DNA from: Rhizobium phaseoli
GTDB lineage: Bacteria > Pseudomonadota > Alphaproteobacteria > Rhizobiales > Rhizobiaceae
DNA length: 64,000 nt
Assembly: GCF_003985125.1 (NCBI RefSeq)
Contig: NZ_ML133566.1
Span: 1-64,000 of the forward strand
Direction: 5' to 3'
The notes beneath the pieces are model-generated. The model saw only the letters and a list, made by a program, of their open reading frames with translations. It did no database searches and was not told where the DNA came from. Position numbers and translations under genes: made by a program. Of this stretch, positions 1-8,307 are shown piece after piece; position 1 is the stretch's first letter; every line of letters begins with the position of its first letter.

Positions 1-110
1 GTGTTCCCTATCAGAGCCGTGGAAGACGACCACGTTGATAGGCCGGGTGTGGAAGTGCGGCAACGCATGAAGCTTACCGGTACTAATAGCTCGATCGGCT
101 TGATCGTTCT
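1..110 (+). rRNA. rrl: 23S rRNA, 3' end (partial)
   Basis: This is the 3' end of a 23S rRNA gene, recognisable from the conserved tail ending in the GGTACTAATAGCTCGATCGG block that is typical of rhizobia. The gene begins before the window. The mature 3' end is approximate (about 105-118). The 5S gene follows about 230 bases later, as expected for a bacterial rRNA operon. Confidence 0.93.
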
Positions 111-337
111 CATTGACTGTGCTCATCCCCCGGCGACCGCATAGCGGTCGTCCGGATGATGCTTGACCTTTGTCCTGACGCGCCAATGGCGCTGCGGACG
201 GCCCGCCAAACGATTGGCGACGGCCTCTGGCCTGTATGGGTGCCACAAGCGCCCTCGGGTGGAAAAGATCGAAGACGTGTTTAAACAAGCAGGCCTTCGG
301 CCTGCACCAGCTTCTCAAACAAAAGTTGCGCTTTGCC

Positions 338-456
338 GACCTGGTGGTTATGGCGGGGTGGCTGCACCCGTTCCCTTTCCGAACACGGCCGTGAAACGCC
401 CCTGCGCCCATGGTACTTCGTCTTAAGACGCGGGAGAGTAGGTCGCTGCCAGGTCT
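338..456 (+). rRNA. rrf: 5S rRNA
   Basis: About 119 bases start with GACCTGGTGG and end with CCAGGTC, so the terminal helix of 5S rRNA can form. The internal CCGTTCCCTTTCCGAACACGG block is characteristic of 5S rRNA. It lies between the 23S end and tRNA-fMet in the usual operon order. The ends are accurate to a few bases. Confidence 0.93.
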
Positions 457-552
457 GCAAAACGCAACTTCTTCAAAATCTTCTCAGCACATCCAACGGC
501 CAAAAGCCGTCAAAAGGCCGCCCACAAAGCGGCCTTTCGTGTTACAATATCC

Positions 553-629
<77 letters not shown>

Positions 630-707
630 AACTTCCCCTTCCTCCATATCTCCGAAAACACAGATAGCAGTTATCGCTGGCGTGAAAGCTTCGCTTCCAC
701 TGGCGAT

Positions 708-772
708 GGTAGCTCGTCGTCCTGCGGACCATAACCTGAAGGCCGCAGGTTCAAATCCTGCCCCCGCAACCA
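708..772 (+). pseudogene. Broken partial copy of tRNA-fMet
   Basis: Positions 730-774 repeat bases 587-631 of the intact tRNA exactly (anticodon base to just past CCA), and 708-718 repeats the D-arm segment GGTAGCTCGTC. Between them the 5' side of the anticodon stem is replaced by unrelated bases and the acceptor 5' strand is missing, so no functional cloverleaf forms. It could be a decayed tandem duplicate or the relic of an integration site; no integrase is nearby. Confidence 0.85.
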
Positions 773-777
773 AATCT

Positions 778-808
778 CAAAAAAAGCCCGCCGCAAGCGG
801 GCTTTTTC
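778..808 (+). terminator. Intrinsic terminator of the rRNA/tRNA operon
   Basis: A GC-rich hairpin (AAGCCCGC, short loop, GCGGGCTT) is followed by a T run. The A run on the 5' side lets it work in both directions, so it can also end the helicase gene converging from the right. Confidence 0.85.
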
Positions 809-835
809 GATTCCAAAGCACGTCTGTGCGAGCAC

Positions 836-3800
836 TCAGTTCCAGAGGACCGGGTTCGGATCCCTGACGTCGAGCGCATTCCGTGCCAGGAATTCCGCGG
901 TCCGGACCGTCTCCAGAGCGCTCGCCGCCTCCCTGAAATATGGCAGGGTTTGCCAAAGCGCATGATCGCCGACGATGTAGAAGCGGCGCTTGGCGCGCGT
1001 GAGCGCCACGTTCAGGAGGTTTGGCTTGGAGGCGGCCCAGCTCGCCGCTCCACGATGATCGGCGTCGGCGCCGAGTACCATGAAAACGATATCCTCTTCC
1101 TTGCCCTGGAACGTATGCACGGTGCCTATCCGATCCTGAAGCCACTTCTGCAGTTTCGGCGGAGATGCGCCCGTATATCCGTCTTGCTCGATCCAGCGCG
1201 CCTGGGCCAAAGCCCGTCTCAGGCTGTTCTTCACTTCCTTGAACGGCGAGATGATGTAGAGGTCCGGCAATGCACCGGACCGGCGCCAGGTCGCGGTGAG
1301 GAGATCGACGATGAAGTTCGTCTGCTCCGCAACGGCCTGTTTGCCCGACACCTTGCCCTTGACGTCGATCCAGGCGCTGTCGCCATAGAAGGGCGGCGCG
1401 TCGCCGGCCGGGCGGCGCTCTGCCAGCCCGAAAATCATCTTGTTCTGGTAAGCGATCTGGTTGGCAAGGCTGAACATCGGATCGATGCAGCGTCGATGCA
1501 CTCTGAGGGGGCTGCCGATCCAGAGTCCATCTGCTTCCTCGTCTTGAAGCGTTGTTCCGTAGCGATTGGCGGCATCGGCCAGCATCTGCACCGACACCCT
1601 GTTCGGCGAATATTGGCCTTGCGCCGTGTGAGGTGAGAGAGCCGATGCGGCGCCGATCAGTGCGCTCGGAAGGGTAAAGACCGGTTCGATCTGCTGGGGA
1701 TCGCCGATCACCATGACGTGATGCGCCCGCAACAAAGCCCCGACGGCCGCCTGCGGCGCAGCCTGACCGGCTTCATCGATGAAGACCCAGCCGATCGAGC
1801 CGGCGTCGAGCCCGCGGAACTGCCGAGCGAAGGAGGCGAATGTCGTCGAGACGACGGGAACGACCATGAAGAGGCTTTGCCAGATCGATGCGATGTGTTT
1901 GTCATCGACGGGATTGTTGTTGGAAAGCAGCTTGCTGATGGCAACGATATTTCCACCGAAACCTCCGCCCTTCCGGCCGACCTCAGCCAGCCACGCTTCA
2001 TGCAGCGTCAACGCTGCTTCGAACAATGCCGAACGCAGAGCCGCCAGTTCGTCGCCATGCCAGAGGCCGTCAATCTGCACCTGATCACCGTCGAGGTCGG
2101 CGAGGTGTTCCGGCGCGGCCGGATGATCGAGAATTTCTCCCAGCCGCTCGAGTTCTTCTGTCTTTGCAATCCAGATTTTTCGTCGCGACCGCAATGCCCG
2201 TTCGGCTTGGTCATGCGCCCGCAAAGCGCGTTCCAGCACGGGTTTCTCCGCCTTCGCGAGCCGATATTCGCATTCTGCCAGCGCCTTGCGCAGGTCCAGC
2301 TGCTTGCGCGCATTGGCGACGACTTCTTGCCGATGCTGCCGGGCAGGGTTGGTCGCGAGCATTCTCTTCCATCGCGCAGGCGCGCTGCGGTCGAGCAACT
2401 GTTTCTCCTCCTTCAAAAAAGACAAACTGTCCTTGATCCGGCCCATTTCGGCCACGACTTCGTCGCATCGGTGTTGTGCATGGCGAAGGTCGCCAGCGGC
2501 GGCAGCCAGCTTTTCCAGCGTTTCCCGGCAGAATGCATCCTGCGTCACCAGCGCAATTTCATCGCGGAGATCGGCATAGCGCGCATATTGGCCGATCTTG
2601 TCGCGAACCACGTCGTCAGCGGCATGGAAGGCGGCCGATGCTTCGGCGAAGGTCGGTCCCTCATAGCTCTTCAGCCATTCCCAGATGGTCTGGGGTTTTT
2701 CGGCGCCCGACCAGCCGGGTTTCGGCCTGTCGGGGATCTCCATGAAGGCGAAACGCTCCTTGAACGCTCGGCGATTCCTGGAATTGCCGAGCGCGCAGGC
2801 GATCAATCCCCAAGGGCGATCGCCGTCGGAGAGTTTGATCACGCCGCCATTGTCCTTCTGGCAGGCGACTTTATGAGCGACCGTCTGCAGATAGTGGAAG
2901 GACGACGTTTGCGAAATCGAGCTCTGCTTGGGAAGGTCGCGGGAGATGTTCTCGACGGCGGCGTTGTTGGAGGAAGCGACGATCATTTCGAATCCGGCGA
3001 GCGCCGGGATCAGCACCGATATCGAGGCTGTGCTGCGGTCGGCAAAAGTGATGCGGCGCGGCGCACCATCAAAGGCATCGCGTGCCGTCTCGAGGCGTCC
3101 CAAGATCCGGGCGCGCCGAACGATATTATCCGCGAACATGTCGCGCAGCAGGGTGGTCTTTCCGGTGCCGGGCGGACCGTTGACCGAGAACAGCCCAGTT
3201 TCCGACCGGTCGCCGATGGCTGAATTGATCGCGAACTGTTGCATGAGGCTCATTGTGTGGTGAGATTCGCTCAGCCAGCGTCCGCGATTGAGATTGGCGG
3301 GATGCAGGGCCCGAACGATTGCGGCGCGCCCATCCTGCGAATAGAGGTCGATGCGCTTTTCACGGGCCAGCGGGGTGAGATATCGCCTGAGCGGCTCCGG
3401 GACATTGCCCTGCTTGACGCGGACCATCGCCCGTTCGATGTCCTCGACGAAGAAGCTGTTCAGGATGCCGATGTCTTCTTCAACGTCTGCACTCTCGTCT
3501 TCCGCGTCGTCGGCATTGGGGGCGTTGTCCTCCAGTTGCGGCTGTAGCGAGATGAGATCGGGTCTCTCCGCTTTGTCCCGGTAGCGTATTTCGACGGCGG
3601 CAACCGGCATTTCCTGGCGCGAGGCAAAACCCGCCCAATCGCAGAGCATTTCGTGCAGCGCCAGAATTTCGGCGGCATCGATCGGCTGATCGGTGCTGGC
3701 CTCGAAGGATGAGGATGCCAGCTGTCGCTGCGCCCGAAAGTTTTGAAGCAATTCCGCCAGCTGCCGTTTGCTGTCGGCAAATGCCTCATGGCTGAGCGAG

Positions 3801-4246
3801 GCGAGCCCGGATTTCTGCACGCGGCCAAGAGCCCATGGAAGCGTGGAAACCGCAAAGGTTTCGAACATCGGCTGTCCCGGGGGAGTGAGCTGCAGGCTGG
3901 CAAAGCAGGTATCGCCGTCCAGATCGCTGCGTTCGGCATCCTCGTATTCGGCAATATCAGCCGCAACGCCATCGAAATGCCTGCGGATATCGGCAATTTC
4001 GGATTTGCTGAAAACGCCGAGGAACAAGGTAAAGCCGGTAATCTGCTTCTCCTCGGGTATTACAGGACGGCTGAGTGCAGCACCATCCTGCAACAGCGTT
4101 TTTGCGTGCAGCCAGAAAACGGTCCGCCCTTCCGCTGGGACAAGACGACGGGAGAGATCGTAAGGGATGAAAAACTCGATTTTGTGCCAGAAATCGAGAA
4201 TGGCCAGAAGCCGTTCCCGTTCCGCCCTGTCTGCATCAGTCTGCAT
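836..4246 (-). CDS. Large superfamily 1 DNA/RNA helicase (AAA_11/AAA_12 type)
   Basis: A 1136-residue Upf1-like SF1 helicase. Walker A GPPGTGKTT lies near residue 357 and the Walker B-type motif FIDEAGQAAPQ near 820, followed by GDPQQ. The C-terminal RecA lobe has HTFQGKEEDIV and the final ALTRAKRRFYIVGD near 1085. The first 340 residues and a coiled-coil-like insert (about 560-700) match nothing I recognise. It stands alone, convergent to the rRNA operon, with no partner gene. Such lone SF1 helicases can be housekeeping or defence proteins; the sequence does not decide. Start chosen at the ATG opening MQTDADRAER. Confidence 0.85.
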   Translation of the reverse strand: MQTDADRAERERLLAILDFWHKIEFFIPYDLSRRLVPAEGRTVFWLHAKTLLQDGAALSRPVIPEEKQITGFTLFLGVFSKSEIADIRRHFDGVAADIAEYEDAERSDLDGDTCFASLQLTPPGQPMFETFAVSTLPWALGRVQKSGLASLSHEAFADSKRQLAELLQNFRAQRQLASSSFEASTDQPIDAAEILALHEMLCDWAGFASRQEMPVAAVEIRYRDKAERPDLISLQPQLEDNAPNADDAEDESADVEEDIGILNSFFVEDIERAMVRVKQGNVPEPLRRYLTPLAREKRIDLYSQDGRAAIVRALHPANLNRGRWLSESHHTMSLMQQFAINSAIGDRSETGLFSVNGPPGTGKTTLLRDMFADNIVRRARILGRLETARDAFDGAPRRITFADRSTASISVLIPALAGFEMIVASSNNAAVENISRDLPKQSSISQTSSFHYLQTVAHKVACQKDNGGVIKLSDGDRPWGLIACALGNSRNRRAFKERFAFMEIPDRPKPGWSGAEKPQTIWEWLKSYEGPTFAEASAAFHAADDVVRDKIGQYARYADLRDEIALVTQDAFCRETLEKLAAAAGDLRHAQHRCDEVVAEMGRIKDSLSFLKEEKQLLDRSAPARWKRMLATNPARQHRQEVVANARKQLDLRKALAECEYRLAKAEKPVLERALRAHDQAERALRSRRKIWIAKTEELERLGEILDHPAAPEHLADLDGDQVQIDGLWHGDELAALRSALFEAALTLHEAWLAEVGRKGGGFGGNIVAISKLLSNNNPVDDKHIASIWQSLFMVVPVVSTTFASFARQFRGLDAGSIGWVFIDEAGQAAPQAAVGALLRAHHVMVIGDPQQIEPVFTLPSALIGAASALSPHTAQGQYSPNRVSVQMLADAANRYGTTLQDEEADGLWIGSPLRVHRRCIDPMFSLANQIAYQNKMIFGLAERRPAGDAPPFYGDSAWIDVKGKVSGKQAVAEQTNFIVDLLTATWRRSGALPDLYIISPFKEVKNSLRRALAQARWIEQDGYTGASPPKLQKWLQDRIGTVHTFQGKEEDIVFMVLGADADHRGAASWAASKPNLLNVALTRAKRRFYIVGDHALWQTLPYFREAASALETVRTAEFLARNALDVRDPNPVLWN

Positions 4247-4705
4247 GACGTCTCGCTGAGGAGTTACGAAGTGGCTCTCTCCTGTTTTAGCAATGATTGC
4301 AGCTGAAAATCAAAGCATTCGGCCTCCGACCGACGCTTCCGCCTCTTGGCGCGGGGTGAGAAACAACTTGCGAGGGATTATCCGCCTTCACACACGTATA
4401 GCAAAGATGATATAAATATTACAATTGTACTGAAACACTACATTCCTTTGATTATCTATAGTGAGAGCAAATATAATCCTATAGTAACATCATAAACAAA
4501 ATACAACCAAGGCGCGGTAATGTATCGCTTTTCGCCCCCCAATACTAATCACTTTGGGCCATTTCCTTCCTTCTCAATCCGTATTAACATAATTAAGAAA
4601 TGTCTAAAGAAGACGGCGGTGACATCATGGGGGCGGCATTTCATACTATCTTATACCCGCCATCGCCTCACGTTTGAGTAAAGTGTAACGCTAGGGGAGG
4701 CGTAT
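4247..4705. other. AT-rich intergenic region before the LuxR gene
   Basis: 459 bases without a convincing gene. The segment 4390-4620 is markedly AT-rich compared with its surroundings. It must hold the promoters of the helicase (leftward) and the LuxR-type gene (rightward). I see no strong sigma-70 box pair or clear operator. Confidence 0.6.
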
Positions 4706-5488
4706 ATGTTGATGACAGGCTCAGCAATGGAGAATACCGACCAGGTAATAAAGTCTAGCGCTTCCAGAGATAATATCGTTGTAGTTGCCAAGGCGGATCT
4801 TTTTTCAGAATGCATGGTAGAAGCGCTGGCAAAAAAATTCCCAAATTGTGACGTGCCAAGCATATCAAATACGAATCCGATGCTGGAAAAGGATACCAGC
4901 GATCTGAAGCTCGTTTTATTCTATCACATTCCGCAGCCTGAGCTTCAGGGGGCGTTGAAGGCGGTACGGGAAAATCACCCGGAGGCCTCGATCGGACTTG
5001 TGGTCGAGGCCATCGACATGTTGGAACCCTATGTCAGCCGTTTGGTGGAGGGAAGGATCATTGACGGTGTCCTGCCGCTCAACCTTCGGCTTGATGTCTT
5101 CATGGCTGCGGTGGATCTGCTGATGAAGGGCGGGGAGCATTTTCCTTCGGCGCTTCTCAATCGTCTCGCCAACAAGAACGCCCAGCTGGAGCCGTCACTC
5201 TATCAGACGAAATCGGTCGATGTTGCGCGCAACAACGCGCTCAAGCTGAGGCGCGACAGCATCTCCGCTTTGACGACCCGCGAGGTTCAGATCCTCGATC
5301 TCATCTGCAAGGGGACGCAGAACAAGATCATCGCCGACAAGCTGCATCTTTCCGAAAACACCGTGAAGGTTCATGTGCGCAACATCTATAAGAAGATGAA
5401 CGTCCGAAACCGCACGGAAGCTGCGTCTCGCTTCTTCAATGAACATCCCGCCGGCGATGACGAGATGTCCAGCCGCTGGCGCAACTGA
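4706..5488 (+). CDS. LuxR/FixJ-type transcriptional regulator with atypical receiver
   Basis: 260 residues. The C-terminal part (about 188-245) is a clear GerE/LuxR helix-turn-helix (LTTREVQILDLICKGTQNKIIADKLHLSENTVKVHV). The N-terminal half looks like a response-regulator receiver fold, but after the strand LKLVLF the expected phosphoacceptor Asp is replaced by Tyr73, so regulation by phosphorylation is doubtful. A strong Shine-Dalgarno, AGGGGAGG, precedes this ATG. It sits upstream of the polysaccharide cluster and may control it, but that is inferred from position only. Confidence 0.85.
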   Translation: MLMTGSAMENTDQVIKSSASRDNIVVVAKADLFSECMVEALAKKFPNCDVPSISNTNPMLEKDTSDLKLVLFYHIPQPELQGALKAVRENHPEASIGLVVEAIDMLEPYVSRLVEGRIIDGVLPLNLRLDVFMAAVDLLMKGGEHFPSALLNRLANKNAQLEPSLYQTKSVDVARNNALKLRRDSISALTTREVQILDLICKGTQNKIIADKLHLSENTVKVHVRNIYKKMNVRNRTEAASRFFNEHPAGDDEMSSRWRN

Positions 5489-5590
5489 TCGGCAGCGCAG
5501 CGCCTCTATTCAGACGCACAAGGGACGCTGCGCACGTTGAACCGCGCGATCATTTTATCCTTGCACTGGAGCCGATTCCGAGGATTCTCT

Positions 5591-5914
5591 TCAGATCGAC
5601 GGACGCGCGAAGCAGCGCGACTTCTGTCCGAAGCCACTCGGAGAGCAGATATACGGGGCTGATCCGTGATAGGCGACGACGCCGGCCGGCGCCGCGGCCG
5701 GCCGTACGGCCCGGTTTTCCGGGTAGGCGTATGCCTTCGAGACGCGTGGCGCCTCGACGACGACGACATTCTTCTTCGCGACGGCGGCTATGTCCTCGTT
5801 AACGACCGCACAGGCTGTCGGTCCGACCGCAAGAAGCATCGTTCCCCAAGCAAACATCGCCATATGAAATAGACGCCGGCCTTTCGGCTGCGCTGCAGCT
5901 TGTTTTTTCGACAT
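5591..5914 (-). CDS. Small exported protein, unknown function
   Basis: 107 residues, with a basic N-terminus (MSKKQAAAQPKGRR) and one hydrophobic stretch (MFAWGTMLLAVGPTACAV), consistent with a signal peptide or membrane anchor. A Cys follows the hydrophobic core, but the lipobox is poor. The rest is Ala/Val/Pro-rich, ending in a short Cys-containing tail. The start was chosen for the GAGGGG Shine-Dalgarno just upstream, not the longer upstream reading. No family recognised. Confidence 0.6.
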   Translation of the reverse strand: MSKKQAAAQPKGRRLFHMAMFAWGTMLLAVGPTACAVVNEDIAAVAKKNVVVVEAPRVSKAYAYPENRAVRPAAAPAGVVAYHGSAPYICSPSGFGQKSRCFARPSI

Positions 5915-6299
5915 GGCCAACCCCTCGCATATGGCGCTTTCGGATGCAAGACCGGCCATACAGTTCCGCGCGGCCAGCCTTCAGTTCTTTTGTATCCCTT
6001 CTTTATTGAGCAAAGCTTGAGTGACGTGTGGATTCCCGTTCTACGTGAAAAAATATAGAAAATGATTAATCATTTGTTAGTTAAAAGAACAATTGTGTAG
6101 CTATATTGGATTGATGCTATTTTTAAAGTTGACCACGCTAACAATCTTAATATCATTAAAATAGTAATTCGGTTATCGAAAGAATAACTATAAAGTTATT
6201 CAAGATAAGATACTCGACAAGCCGAATATATATCAGGGTAATGAAGGTGCTCGGCGCCTGAATAAAATCAAAAGACTAAAATATGGGAAGGGGTTTGTA
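5915..6299. promoter_or_regulatory. AT-rich promoter region of the polysaccharide cluster
   Basis: 385 bases without a gene. The part 6040-6280 is very AT-rich in an otherwise GC-rich window. It must contain the promoter of the five-gene cluster on the right and of the small exported protein on the left. No palindrome stands out enough to name as an operator. Confidence 0.5.
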
Positions 6300-7322
6300 A
6301 TGCGTAGTTTCGTTCCCGGCGCAGGCTATTCTGAAGTAGAAGACGTGCCGGTGCTCAAGAATCTGGGCACTGCTCTCGTCAATGGCGGAGCCGGTTTTCT
6401 TGGCTCGCATCTCTGCGAAAGGCTTTTGCTACGCGGTCACAGCGTCATATGCCTCGATAATTTTTCGACCGGCCGCCGTGTGAATGTCGATCATCTCCAG
6501 TCGAACCCCCGCTTCCGCATCATCGAGCACGATGTCCGTCAGCCTTTCGATATCGCAGCGTCGCTCATCTTCAATTTTGCCTCGCCCGCCTCTCCGCCCG
6601 ATTATCAGCGGGATCCGGTGGGCACCTTGCTCACCAATGTGCTTGGTGCCGTCAACACCCTGGACTGTGCGCGAAAGACCGGCGCGATCGTCGTTCAATC
6701 GTCGACCTCGGAGGTTTATGGCGATCCGACCCAGAGCCCGCAGCGCGAAACCTATTGCGGCAATGTCAATCCGATCGGGCCGCGCGCCTGCTACGACGAA
6801 GGCAAGCGCAGCGCCGAAACCCTGTTCTTCGACTACCACAGGACCTACGGTCTCGACATCAAGGTCGGCCGCATCTTCAACACCTATGGACCGCGCATGC
6901 GCTTGGATGACGGCCGGGTTGTCTCCAATTTCATCGTGCAGGCGCTGCGCAATGCCGACCTGACGATCTACGGCGACGGCCAGCAGACCCGCTCTTTCTG
7001 CTATGTCGACGATCTGGTCGAAGGTTTTCTGCGTTTCTCGGCAGCCGGCAGCGCATGCCACGGCCCGATCAATCTCGGCAATCCGGGCGAATTCACCGTC
7101 CGGCGCCTGGCGGAAATCATCCGCGATCTCACGAATTCGCGTTCCCGCATCGTTCATTTGCCGGCTGTCGTCGATGATCCGCGCCAGCGGCGGCCGGATA
7201 TTTCCCGGGCCATGACCGAACTGGGGTGGCAGCCTCAAATCGAGCTCGAAGCCGGCCTGGCGCGCACCGTCGAATATTTCGACGGCCTGCTTGCCCGGAC
7301 AGAGAGGGCGGAGGCCGTATGA
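6300..7322 (+). CDS. NAD-dependent epimerase/dehydratase, UDP-glucuronate decarboxylase-like
   Basis: 340 residues, extended short-chain dehydrogenase family. The NAD motif GGAGFLGSH is near residue 30. SSTSEVYGDP, the YxxxK-type motif GPRACYDEGKR and YGPRMRLDDGRVVSNF are hallmarks of UDP-xylose synthase (UDP-glucuronate decarboxylase). It likely makes a UDP-pentose or a related nucleotide sugar for the polysaccharide made downstream. It is the first gene of the cluster; Shine-Dalgarno GGAAGGGG precedes the ATG. The N-terminal 25 residues are an extension before the Rossmann fold. Exact product unproven. Confidence 0.82.
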   Translation: MRSFVPGAGYSEVEDVPVLKNLGTALVNGGAGFLGSHLCERLLLRGHSVICLDNFSTGRRVNVDHLQSNPRFRIIEHDVRQPFDIAASLIFNFASPASPPDYQRDPVGTLLTNVLGAVNTLDCARKTGAIVVQSSTSEVYGDPTQSPQRETYCGNVNPIGPRACYDEGKRSAETLFFDYHRTYGLDIKVGRIFNTYGPRMRLDDGRVVSNFIVQALRNADLTIYGDGQQTRSFCYVDDLVEGFLRFSAAGSACHGPINLGNPGEFTVRRLAEIIRDLTNSRSRIVHLPAVVDDPRQRRPDISRAMTELGWQPQIELEAGLARTVEYFDGLLARTERAEAV

Positions 7323-7323
7323 G

Positions 7324-8307
7324 ATGTCCCGCTACATTCTCGTTACCGGCGGGGCCGGTTTCATAGGCAGTCATATCTGCAAAGCGCTGTCGCGCGCCGG
7401 GATGATCCCGGTGACTTACGATAACCTGTCGACCGGACATGCCGACAGCGTGCGCTGGGGCCCGCTCATCCGGGGCGAGCTTGGCGATGCGGTCGCGCTG
7501 CGCCGGACGATGGCCGAATTTTCGCCCGATTGCGTTATCCATTGCGGCGCCAACGCCTATGTCGGCGAATCCGTCGAGATGCCGAGGAAATATTACCGCA
7601 ACAACGTCGTCGGCAGCCTGACGCTGCTCGAAGCCTGCCTCGATCAGGATATTGACCGGATCGTCTTTTCGAGCACTTGCGCCACCTATGGCGTTCCCGC
7701 CTCGTTGCCGATACGCGAAGAAACCCCGCAGCAGCCGGTCAATCCCTATGGCCGCACCAAGCTGATCTTCGAGATGGCGCTCGAGGATTTTGCCGCGGCC
7801 TATGGCATCCGCTTCGCCGCGTTGCGTTATTTCAACGCCGCCGGCGCCGATCCGGATGGCGAGCTTGCCGAGCGTCACGAGCCCGAGACCCATCTCATTC
7901 CCCGCGCCCTTCTCGCCGCCGCCGGCAGGCTGGAGCGGCTCGATATCTTCGGCACCGATTATTCGACCGCGGATGGAACCTGCGTTCGCGACTATATCCA
8001 TGTCAGCGACCTCGCGCAGGCGCATTTGGCCGCCGTCAATCACCTGATGGCAGGCGGCGACTCGCTCAGCGTCAATCTCGGTTCCGGCCGCGGCACTTCG
8101 GTGCGCGAGATCCTAGCAGCCATCCATCGCACGACCGGCCGTGAAGTGCCGGTGCGCTATCGCTCCCGCCGCGCCGGCGACCCGCCGATCCTTTTCGCCA
8201 ACACGGCAAGGGCAAAGGCGGAACTTGGCTTTGCGCCGACGCTCTCGGATATCGATACGATCATCCGCACCGCCGGTCCCACCTTCGGGCTGCAGGTGAC
8301 GGCATGA
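7324..8307 (+). CDS. UDP-glucose 4-epimerase (GalE-like)
   Basis: 327 residues. The N-terminal NAD motif TGGAGFIGSH, the catalytic SSTCATYG and NPYGRTK, and the GalE-like RYFNAAGADPDGELAE segment identify a GalE-type epimerase, which converts UDP-glucose and UDP-galactose in the cytoplasm. Rhizobia have a separate exoB/galE for exopolysaccharide, so this may be a paralogue dedicated to this cluster. It starts one base after the previous stop and overlaps the GT2 gene by ATGA. Confidence 0.87.
   Translation: MSRYILVTGGAGFIGSHICKALSRAGMIPVTYDNLSTGHADSVRWGPLIRGELGDAVALRRTMAEFSPDCVIHCGANAYVGESVEMPRKYYRNNVVGSLTLLEACLDQDIDRIVFSSTCATYGVPASLPIREETPQQPVNPYGRTKLIFEMALEDFAAAYGIRFAALRYFNAAGADPDGELAERHEPETHLIPRALLAAAGRLERLDIFGTDYSTADGTCVRDYIHVSDLAQAHLAAVNHLMAGGDSLSVNLGSGRGTSVREILAAIHRTTGREVPVRYRSRRAGDPPILFANTARAKAELGFAPTLSDIDTIIRTAGPTFGLQVTA

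Noticed and set aside
1718..3223. A 501-codon plus-strand frame inside the helicase region
   Set aside because: No domain; antisense to helicase motifs that are clearly conserved.
630..4246. The helicase as cargo of an island in tRNA-fMet
   Set aside because: The repeated tRNA half lies before the helicase, not beyond it; no second att copy was found after 4246 and no integrase is present.
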